This document shows positions 58,201 through 64,000 of a DNA stretch of 64,000 nucleotides, piece after piece (position 1 is the first letter of the stretch; each line of letters opens with the position of its first letter). The stretch spans positions 35,086,228 to 35,150,227 of the forward strand of contig CM046858.1 of assembly GCA_025617745.1 (NCBI GenBank), given 5' to 3'. Under the pieces are notes generated by a model. It ran no database searches. It saw only the letters and a list, made by a program, of their open reading frames with translations, and was not told the DNA's origin. Source of the stretch: Heliocidaris erythrogramma. Lineage: Eukaryota; Echinodermata; Echinoidea; Camarodonta; Echinometridae. The position numbers were made by a program, and so were the translations under genes.

Positions 58201-61200
58201 GCAAAATTTGAACAAAATCCGTTGAGAAATGTGACAGCCAGAACACACACAAGAGTGCACACAAGACATCTATCAAGACATGACCTTTGACCCTATAAAA
58301 GACGGAACACTGAGGGCAGCATCACCAAAATCTATAGGTTTCTAGATTTTACCAAGATACATGTACAACTACAAACTACAAAGTTTGAAAGAAATCCGTC
58401 AAGAAATGTGACCACTAGTATGTACACAAGAATGTGACGGCGGCGGAACAAGTTGCTGAATCCAAAGTATCTTCCAGGATACTGCGGGGGGGGGGAGGGT
58501 GGGGGGGAATACAAGCATGAAATATTTACTGTACCACTTTTTGTGGTTCATATAATCTCATGCTGTGATCAACTTTCAGAGTGGATTGTTGCTAGGCAAT
58601 AAAAATGAGTCACAGTGAAAGGATACATTATGTCTCTTCATGTACATGTAGCTATTATCAATACCTGTAATGCGAAGTATTTACATGTCCTATAAAAAAT
58701 TAAAAGTCACAGCTACATGTACATGAGCAAGAAAGACAAGACAATACAAAACAAAACAAACAAAGAACAAACGATAATTGTACACAAAAGATTGCTGCTA
58801 CATGTAACTCAAAAGTTGAAAAAAAACCAAAGACAACAAAGACAACAAAAAGGAACAAAAAACAAAGATCAAACATTGGATACCAAACATTGATACTAAC
58901 TCAAAAGTTGAAGATAAAAAAAATCTTTTGTGCATAGCACCTACCATTCTGTATTAAACACCTCTTGCAAATACATGCACATGTATTTGCCTCAGAGAGA
59001 GAATCTACAGTGGCCAAATCATTAGACCTATTTACTGCTTACTTCTTCAGCCATAATTTTTCTTCCATCTAATTAAATCTACAATCTACATATTTTGTAG
59101 GTGCATTTCGCAACCACTCAAAAATAATTTGGAAACTCAAGTCTGATCTATTATCTCTCTCTTGTCATGGCATAATCATCACTATTTTGAACAATTTTCC
59201 TCATGATTATCAGCTATAAATGTTTGTTGAGTTTCATTCTCCTTTATAAAGTATCATTAAAAAGTGTGTTAATTGCACTTTTAAACAAGAGCCCCAGGGG
59301 GCACGACGCTCACCTGAGGTGGATCAATTCACATCTGGTGCATGTTCTCTCTAGCACATGAACAACTTTCATTCTTCATCTATAGAGGTACATGTATCTC
59401 TATACAAAATACCAAGTCTGAGCTTCCTACCAAGTTCGGTTAAATTCCAATCATGGGTTTTGGAGAAGAAGCTGAAAATGTAAAAAGTTTATGGATGGCG
59501 GACAACTTGCCCCCCCCCCCCCCCCCCCTTTCGTATAAACGGGGAACCAGTATGTTACCCCCACAGACCCCCTATAGGGCCACCCAGAAAAAAATCTCCA
59601 TACACAATACCAAGTCTGAGCTATTCCTGGTTCTAGAGAAGATGTTTGAAATTTACATAGCTTTTACACTTGGGGGCCCTCCCCCTGGGCCCCCCTGGGG
59701 GCCACATGTACCATTTTAGCACCTTTGGATCCCCTACCCCTAAGGATGATTCCTACCAAGTTTGGTTGAATTCCGATCATGTGTTTTGGAGAAGATCAGA
59801 ATGTACATTTTGCCTAGCAGCGCCCCCCCCCCCTCCAGTATGTTACCCCCACAGGGCCCTACAGGGCCACTCAGAGAAATTTCATGAACAACATTCATTC
59901 TTCATCTATAGAGGTATCTCCATACACAATACCAAGTCTGAGCTATGCCTGGTTCTGGAGAAGAAGAGGTTTGAAATTTACATAGCTTTTACAATTGGGG
60001 GCCCTCCTCCTGGGCCCCCTAGGGGCCACATGTACCATTTTAGCACCTTTGGATCCCCTACCCCTAAGGATGATTCCTACCAAGTTTGGTTGAATTCCGA
60101 TCATGTGTTTTGGAGAAGATCAGAATGTACATTTTGCCTGGCAGCGCCCCCCCCCCCCCCTCCAGTATGTTACCCCCACAGGGCCCCTACAGGGCCACTC
60201 AGAGAAATTTCATGAACAACATTCATTCTTCATCTATAGAGGTATCTCCATACACAATACCAAGTATGAGCTATGCCTGGTTCTGGAGAAGAAGATGTTT
60301 GAAATTTACATAGCTTTTACGATTGGGGGCCTTCCCCCTGGGCCCCCCTGGGGGCCACATGTACCATTTTAGCAACTTTGGGTCCCCTACCCCTAAGGAT
60401 GATTCCTACCAAGTTTGGTTGAATTCCGATCGTGGGTTTTGGAGAAGAAGATGAAAATGTAAAAAGTTAACGGACGACGGACAAATTTCCATCGCAATAG
60501 CTCACTCGAGCCATAGGCTCAGGTGAGCTAAAAATGCCATGATATCTGTTACATGTATGATTTTGCAGTCATGGAATGATTACACCAGAATTAGGGGCGG
60601 GGTCAAGAGTGGAAAGTTGTGAAATGCACTGGTGAGCACTTGTATTGTTATGCAGAACACTCTTCTTTCTTTGACATTTAATAGAGAGTGTGATTTTTGA
60701 AAATGGCTGTGGGGGTATTATTCCTAACTGGCCATCCATTCACGCCAAATTCTAAACAACCCTGAAAATGAAATTCATTCATTGTCTAAATTTCAAACGT
60801 GAAAAAAAATTGAATTTAAGCCTTGAAGTTTTTTTGTGTGTTCTTTTTTTTACAGAGATAAATTCATGTGAAACTAGAAAGGCCGTCAAAGGCGGCAGAC
60901 CCACGCCTTAGCGGTGCTACAGATCGAGTAGTTGCATTCTTTCCTGTCACTATATTTTATATTTTATATTTTTCTCTTTTTTTATCGCAATAAAGACTTC
61001 CAGATTTGGCATAATCTACTATTTAATACATGCATGTAAAAAATTATGGTTACTTATTGTTATTATTATGTAATTTGGCACAATGATACTGCATGTGAAT
61101 ATATTTGTTTGTGTATTTTACCTTGATTATTGTGAAAAATGTTATTTTTAAAAAGGAAGTAATAAAATATTCTTAAAAACAAAAAAAAACTATCCGAAAT

Positions 61201-64000
61201 GAAGTTCATATAACCGATCATCACAAAAATCTAATCGATTCTTTCCTGTCACTATCCGAACTGAAGTTTGGGTCAAAACTTCAAGGTCACACAGAATTTG
61301 CAGGGGTCAACCGATCATCACCAAAATCTAATCGATTCTTTCCTGTCACTATCTGAACATTCCCTGAAAATTTGGTGCAAATCCGTTCACCCGTTCTCTA
61401 GTTATCTTGTACACAAACAAACAAACACACAAACAAACAAAAAACAAAAAACAAACAAACAAACAAACATACAAAGCCCTTTACATAACCCTGCCGATTT
61501 TATCGGCGTGGGTAATGAATTGTAGGTATTGCTTTTTATTTAAAGGCTTGTGCATGTTTGAGTGATAACGCATGATTCTTTTAAAGTTTTAGTGCTTGCA
61601 TGTTTGTTTGACTTCATCAGGTTCATGCATGTTTGTTTTTAATACTATAGTGTGTATTTTGCTCATGGAAGATCATCTGAAAACACAGCAGCCCTGCAAC
61701 TCTTCCATTCAAAGAACTAATGCACAGCCGAACAAGAACAGTGCATTTTACAACGTTTCACTTTTGGCCTTGACCTTTTGATGTACTGCACATTCTGTGA
61801 CTGCAAAATCATAACAAATGGGGTATCATTTTAAAGAGGAATAAATATACTTTCTAATGATACTAAACATAGCGATGATTATGCCATGACAAAGGAGATA
61901 TTAAATCTATCATACTAGAGTTTCAAAAAAAAATTTTGAGGGGTTTATAAATCTTATCCCATCAAATATTGCTCCGTATACCGGTATTTCATGCTATTCA
62001 TAAAGAAGACGACATTTAATATTCGTTCACTGATATTCATCTTCACCATGTACAAGGATAAAATAAGTCACCTTTGCCCAGATTTTCAAAAAAAAATGTT
62101 GTGCCTATTACATGTAGTTGTTAAATATCACATCTTGATGACCCTACACTTTAAATTGTAAGCAGAAGCTTCTAATACAGAAAACTTTCATCTCAAATAA
62201 TTTTGATTTTCCCTTATTCTATGATTTAATGCTAATTAGGGACAGTATACATGTATACAAGCCCCTACACTAACTTTTGGGGAGGGGGTCCAGATTTAAA
62301 TTTTTAGGTTCTGCATGCATGTGCAATATGTTACAAGTTTGGAATGGGGGGGATACAAAATAAACACATATTTTGGGTGCCCATGTGTGCAGGGCACCTG
62401 TTAGCTTCCACAAACAAATATTCAATACTACCATTTTATTTTATTTTATATCTTTAGAAATATGTAGAACTTGGTGAAAGATGCAGACACATGTACATGT
62501 ATAGTAAGCATTTGTATAATAATCAATCAAGAGAGCAAAGTAATATGTCATACCTTATCCATACTTGCTGTGTTAAGTCTCATGATGGAGGCATGGGCCA
62601 GGCGATCAAACACTGTCCTCATCGCTTTCTTAGAGTAGATATCCTGAGGTTTGAAGAGCTCCCCCACAAAGCGTTGGTTGAACATGGTCTTCACTATGTC
62701 ATGCATCACTAAAAATATAAAACAAAATTTTATATTTGGATTAATAAAGAAACGCCTCCAATATCTGAATTCACACAGTGAGGGAAAGGATTGTCAATAT
62801 ACATGTGCATGTTTTACCATATAAATGTAGACCTTTGCAATGAGTGTGGATGTATAAACTACAGTTGTAGATAAATGTAAATGTGTCTCCTACATGTACA
62901 TGTACGTTGTACATGCTTCTGACTACATGTATGTTCAATATTAAGACAATGGTGCTGTGACCTTTAGCATGTGACCTCATCATCATCAACCCAAATTTAT
63001 TTCAGTTACCAGGTAGTTTTTTCATACATGTACATGTACTTACAGTGTATACATGTACTTGAAGGCCAAGTTTGCTTAAACTACTGTACTTGAATATAAA
63101 ATTTCTCAAGTTTTTATGATAACAAGCTGTATTTCTTTATTACTGATGAATCTTGTAAAACAGTTATGACCAAGTGACCTTTGATCTTTTACACCATAAT
63201 CTACTCATGCTTAGAGCTTTAAAAACCTTTTCAAGGGGGAAAATCTAACACCCTCCCCCCTGCTTTTCCAAATGAATACGAATACCGATAGACACATTTT
63301 GTCAATCATGAACACCAGGCAATCAAAGAGTTTGGACGGAGGTGGGGGTGGAACCATCGCTTTGTGGGGCTGCGTCAATTTTGGCGGTGGTCACAACCTC
63401 TAAGTTGAAGAGGTAAAAACAACAATATAATGGGCAAAACCCTGAAAAATACTTCCTTCTACGTTTTAGCATGATAGAATATATCTGATTTCATGCCAAA
63501 ATTCTTCAATAAGATCGTCTTGGTCAAGTGAAATACAGGCGGCTTTTGGCCAGTGATTTTACTCCTTTAAAACACATAACTACCGGTATGCTCTAGAGAT
63601 CAAACACTTGCTATGGCAGGCAATTCTCTGCAGTAAAAAGGTATGGAGTGTGAGGTTATCTATTAAATAATCTCGCAAAATTGTGGGTGGGAGGTACATG
63701 TATGTGCCTATTTTGCCTTTCCTTTTTTAGAAAAAAAAAGATACTTAATTTATCCAAGTCTTTTGAGGAAAACAAAGTTAAAGGCTGAAGTTAATAATTT
63801 CTATTCAATTACAATGTTCATTTTATTACTGATCTCTTTAACATCTAGAAACTTGATGCCAGAGGCAAGGTTTTGTATGCAATCTAACTGCTAGTGTTAT
63901 GATTGTGGTCTAGATTCTACAATATTCTTCTTCTCCAGGCATTTACATGTAAATATATCTCTAGATCTATAGTATAGCACTCTCAAAAAGTCTGAAAACT
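43123..64000 (-). CDS. oscp1: OSCP1 / NOR1 (organic solute carrier partner 1), 5' end outside window
   Basis: Exons 62554-62708, 54306-54473, 51521-51601, 48642-48745, 46559-46769, 45484-45626, 44343-44412 and 43123-43236 (minus strand) join in phase and give 347 residues. They align over their full length with vertebrate OSCP1: FNQRFVGELFKPQDIYSKKA, LYDLMTMAVKYQISLCLRPK, GEFQLIRQTLLGFFQDMHIR, YGTEIPGTIRYFN, NPMVKAELNLLAHLMG, FNTDEEEE, and the end KGDDLLELMDSAS. Vertebrate proteins are about 380 residues, so roughly 50 N-terminal residues lie beyond 64000. Family knowledge: OSCP1 was described as a partner that modulates organic-solute uptake and, as NOR1, as a stress- and cilium-linked protein; its molecular activity is poorly defined. 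All visible introns contain repeats. Confidence 0.95.
43305..43655. mobile_element. probable MITE in the last OSCP1 intron
   Basis: GTAGGGTTGG at the left and CCAACCCTGC at the right are short inverted ends around AT-rich sequence with repeated TTATTTGATTTAAAT words. Weak evidence. Confidence 0.4.
43976..44168. mobile_element. TA-flanked MITE with CAGTSAAACCTG ends
   Basis: CAGTCAAACCTG at the left and CAGGTTTCACTG at the right, with TA on both sides. TATAAAGACCACCTG recurs four times inside. It lies in OSCP1 between the last two exons; mariner-type ends. Confidence 0.85.
44343..44412 (-). CDS. oscp1: OSCP1 exon
   Basis: 70 bp, acceptor ATTTCCAG, donor GTTGGT. It completes Glu and reads KFAATRPPPDMYDVKVINID, then ASK, matching AALTRPEELSYEVINIQAT. 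Confidence 0.9.
44660..44834. mobile_element. MITE with CAGTTGAACCTCG ends
   Basis: CAGTTGAACCTCGTTATAAC at the left; GGTCCCACTG followed by TA at the right. GTTATAAC recurs inside in both orientations. It is a TA-inserting type, like many invertebrate mariner-type MITEs. Confidence 0.75.
45185..45455 (+). mobile_element. degenerate tRNA-type SINE
   Basis: A B-box-like GAGGGTTCAAATCTC near 45231-45245 is followed by a GACAAGGCATTTTAAATACA block and the module CACCTAGGTACCTGGCAGGA. It ends near TTTATTATTG. It shares the CACCYAGGT..GGTACCT module with the SINE at 47617. Confidence 0.6.
45484..45626 (-). CDS. oscp1: OSCP1 exon
   Basis: 143 bp, acceptor ATGTATAG, donor GTAAGT. It reads NPMVKAELNLLAHLMGAVEK, then FRISMFNTDEEE, with the acidic run that is conserved in OSCP1. 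Confidence 0.95.
46559..46769 (-). CDS. oscp1: OSCP1 exon
   Basis: 211 bp, acceptor TTTTGACAG, donor GTAAGT. It reads YFNRDGKQVETEEFSFQGKY, then KEGSFEMEGDRVIKLGRNMY, as in the vertebrate KEGSFELYGDRVLKLGTNMY. It ends in a Ser/Lys-rich low-complexity part. Confidence 0.95.
46991..47128. mobile_element. MITE family 1, copy 5
   Basis: GGGGGCATTTCATCAAGTG at the left; TTTCATGAAACAGGGCCCC at the right; core TCTCAGCCAATCAGATGCAA, then TTATAACAGT. In an OSCP1 intron. The right end is the variant also seen at 39003. Confidence 0.85.
47617..47886 (+). mobile_element. tRNA-derived SINE with (ATT)n tail
   Basis: The head folds like a tRNA: GTTGTGG pairs with CCACAGC, A-box region GTCTAGTGAATAAG, B box GGTTCGAATCC (47673-47683). 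Middle module CACCCAGGTGTAAATGGGTA. The 3' part has GAGCGCTATATAAGTGGCC and ends in (ATT)5. It is full length. Confidence 0.85.
48250..48310 (-). mobile_element. 3' end of a second (ATT)n-tailed SINE
   Basis: On the minus strand: GAGCACTCCACAGAGTGG, GCGCTATAAGTTACATT, (ATT)n. It resembles the 3' part of the 47617 SINE (GAGCGCTATATAAGTGGCC-ATT), 5'-truncated. Confidence 0.55.
48375..48397. repeat. (CA)n microsatellite
   Basis: About 22 bp of CA. Confidence 0.95.
48642..48745 (-). CDS. oscp1: OSCP1 exon
   Basis: 104 bp, acceptor CTTTCCAG, donor GTTTGT. It reads VSIFLKEKVQSSNGRFVHSL, then GGTVPYGTEIPGTI, and carries two bases of the following Arg codon. Confidence 0.95.
48746..50690. other. 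OSCP1 intron: no recognised element
   Basis: AT-rich with frequent ACATGTA words and (CAATT)n near 49649-49675. Two hydrophobic or short open frames (49710-50021) show no family resemblance. Confidence 0.5.
50693..51095. repeat. 403-bp near-perfect palindrome with a tRNA-like sequence in each arm
   Basis: Arms 50693-50882 and 50906-51095 are inverted copies with only a few differences (e.g. AGCGAGATTC against AGCGGGATTC) around a 23-bp spacer. Each arm contains GAACCAG, then TAGCCTGGTGGTTAAG (A-box-like), an arm GCTGC-CCGGCAA-GCAGT, GGTTCGAATCC (B box) and CTGGTTCC, which pairs with the start. The right arm carries it on the + strand, the left arm on the - strand. It is outside the OSCP1 exons, in the intron left of 51521. 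Confidence 0.9.
50941..51012 (+). pseudogene. tRNA-like sequence (right arm; mirror copy at 50777-50849 on -)
   Basis: Acceptor GAACCA pairs with TGGTTC; the anticodon-like loop CCGGCAA would place GGC (Ala-type) but has C instead of T before it. Three extra bases sit between acceptor and D arm. The B box is perfect. It is best read as a SINE-type tRNA relic or a pseudo-tRNA, not a working gene. Confidence 0.5.
51521..51601 (-). CDS. oscp1: OSCP1 exon
   Basis: 81 bp, acceptor TTTCATCAG, donor GTAAGA. It reads TFTFVTLGEFQLIRQTLLGF, then FQDMHIR. The GEFQLIRQTLL-FFQD core is nearly invariant in the family. Confidence 0.95.
52091..52590. repeat. long (GAT)n microsatellite
   Basis: About 480 bp of GAT/GGT/AAT/CAT triplets. 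It resumes at 54140-54195 on the far side of element B. Open frames on both strands are low complexity. Confidence 0.95.
52591..54139 (+). mobile_element. tandem-repeat transposable element B, inserted in the (GAT)n array
   Basis: It begins ATACCCCCGCC and ends as the inverse GGCGGGGTAT, which closes a hairpin (ACCCCCTTCAAAC-TTC-GTTTGGCGGGGT). The core has five units of about 162 bp starting at 52621, 52783, 52944, 53107 and 53269. Each holds CAACGCAGATTCCGACTCAT and TACCAAATTTCATGACTTTC. A (CCGC)n tract follows at 53325-53380, then about 700 bp of unique sequence whose last 270 bp are GC-rich. GAT repeats lie on both sides. Confidence 0.8.
54306..54473 (-). CDS. oscp1: OSCP1 exon
   Basis: 168 bp, phase 0 at both ends, donor GTATGT. 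It reads LYDLMTMAVKYQISLCLRPK, then DILLVTLNHMDAIRSFV, then GVEGVCRLLLK, matching the LCPRPKDVLLVTFNHLD segment of vertebrate OSCP1. Confidence 0.95.
54586..55153. mobile_element. large foldback MITE
   Basis: Left arm 54586-54855 and right arm 54856-55153 are inverted copies: AATCAATCAAACACAAATTG on the left has its inverse near 54990, and ACATACAACCTTCCTTCATT sits at the centre next to its own inverse (GAAGGAAGGTTGTGTGT). Ends are AAGGGGAAAAATCTACCCTGG and CCAGGGTGGACTTCCCTTG. It is in the 54473-62554 OSCP1 intron side left of the exon region's 8-kb intron. Confidence 0.85.
55350..55870 (+). repeat. nested tandem repeat (about 95-130 bp with internal 21-bp units)
   Basis: Higher unit: AAATACATAAGTTTTGCAAG, GAAATCCCATATTTACTAG, AGTAAATCCCATATCTATTA, AGAAAAGAGCTCAAGTAATT; five partial to full copies. 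Within it TAAATCCCATATYTAYTAG repeats a variable number of times. Confidence 0.88.
55871..57000. other. OSCP1 intron: no recognised element
   Basis: AT-rich intron sequence with (ACATGT)n at about 55876-55896. Nothing further is recognised. Confidence 0.5.
57000..58445. mobile_element. degenerate tandem-repeat element D
   Basis: From about 57430 to 58440 units of about 170-180 bp recur at least six times with CCTATAAAAGACGGGACACT, GGCAGCATCACCAAAAACTA, CAAAATTTGAAAGAAATCC and GTCAAGAAATGTGACC. The left flank at 57000-57060 (CCATTGCCGCGCAATG) and right flank (GACGGCGGCGGAAC) may be its ends. The GTACTGCAG repeat and poly-G tracts interrupt it. Confidence 0.7.
57099..57378. repeat. GTACTGCAGTAC palindromic repeat
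   Basis: AGTACTGCAGTA, TGCAGTAC and ATTGCAGTACTT words fill 280 bp in both orientations. A roughly 95-bp unit (GTACTTTTGCAGTATTACTG, CAGTAAGTACTGCAGTACAT) occurs twice, at 57190 and 57254. Confidence 0.85.
59290..60530 (+). mobile_element. tandem-repeat transposable element C
   Basis: The left end has GCTCACCTGAGG. The right end is a hairpin, AGCTCACTCGAGCC-ATA-GGCTCAGGTGAGCT, the inverse of the left. About four units of 313-339 bp lie between. Each carries ACACAATACCAAGTCTGAGC, TACATAGCTTTTAC, GGGCCCCCTGGGGGCCACAT, CCTACCAAGTTTGGTTGAAT, GTTTTGGAGAAGA and a poly-C run. Frames in it look protein-like but vary between copies and are repeat artefacts. Confidence 0.85.
60875..61525 (+). mobile_element. 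tandem-repeat transposable element E
   Basis: The left part has AGACCCACGCCTT. ATCTAATCGATTCTTTCCTG and TCACTATCCGAA repeat three times. Then comes GAAAATTTGGTGCAAATCCG, TTCTCTAGTTATCTTGTACA, an (ACAAAC)n tract (61415-61470) and a terminal hairpin CCCTGCCGAT-TTT-ATCGGCGTGGG. The sub-terminal ACCCACGCC is inverted in the hairpin. Confidence 0.8.
61526..62553. other. OSCP1 intron next to the first visible exon
   Basis: AT-rich with scattered ACATGTA words; no repeat family or coding signal recognised. Confidence 0.5.
62554..62708 (-). CDS. oscp1: OSCP1 exon (first visible)
   Basis: 155 bp, acceptor ATTTTTAG, donor GTATGA. It reads MHDIVKTMFNQRFVGELFKP, then RTVFDRLAHASIMRLNTASMDK. Vertebrate OSCP1 has IISTMFNRKFMEELFKPQELYSKKALRTVYERLAHASIMKLNQASMDK here. 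Confidence 0.95.
62709..64000. other. OSCP1 intron upstream of the first visible exon
   Basis: I searched the minus strand for the N-terminal OSCP1 motifs (LPLLFLNLGGEMLYILDQRL, DEWTEVD) and did not find them, so the first coding exons lie beyond 64000. ACATGTACATGTAC words occur at 62895 and 63025. Confidence 0.6.

Noticed and set aside
59670-60215. 181-residue frame with GGPPPGPP repeats
   Set aside because: Lies within element C; unit copies differ in frame and the Pro/Gly runs come from poly-C and GGGCCCC tracts.

Overview
The window is AT-rich, intron-containing animal DNA. It is full of (GA/CT)n, (GAT)n and poly-G/C tracts and of foldback repeats. The protein matches, the dispersed TACATGTA words and the repeat types point to a marine invertebrate deuterostome, most likely an echinoderm such as a sea urchin. 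The species is inferred, not proven.

Three protein-coding genes can be assembled with consistent splice phases. (1) On the + strand, 8327-19208, a tailless/TLX (NR2E1) nuclear receptor: the zinc-finger exon at 8327-8569 and three hinge/ligand-binding-domain exons ending at 19208. The short first coding exon is uncertain. (2) On the - strand, 31492 to 22705, a nine-exon gene for a 343-residue single-pass membrane protein. Its outer part looks like a bacterial family-3 periplasmic solute-binding domain (amino-acid-binding type). It lies tail-to-tail with tailless. (3) On the - strand, from beyond 64000 down to 43123, OSCP1 (organic solute carrier partner 1 / NOR1), with eight exons visible and the N-terminus outside the window.

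The remaining sequence is intronic or intergenic and dominated by mobile DNA. 1-8 kb holds simple repeats, a minus-strand SINE whose head resembles the 7SL RNA Alu domain and which has a 10-bp target duplication, and a foldback element. 8.6-17 kb is the long tailless intron with a TA-flanked MITE. 22.7-31.5 kb, the solute-binding-protein gene, carries a Tc1/mariner-derived element with 268-bp inverted repeats and an inverted minisatellite. 31.5-43 kb is intergenic, rich in MITEs and in a pearl/HINE-like tandem-repeat element. 43-64 kb (OSCP1 introns) holds tRNA-type SINEs, a near-perfect 403-bp palindrome with a tRNA-like sequence in each arm, and several further tandem-repeat elements built on the same plan.

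No link between the three genes is evident beyond adjacency. The most notable items are the solute-binding-domain protein, the 7SL-like SINE, and the shared core motif and layout of five otherwise different tandem-repeat elements.
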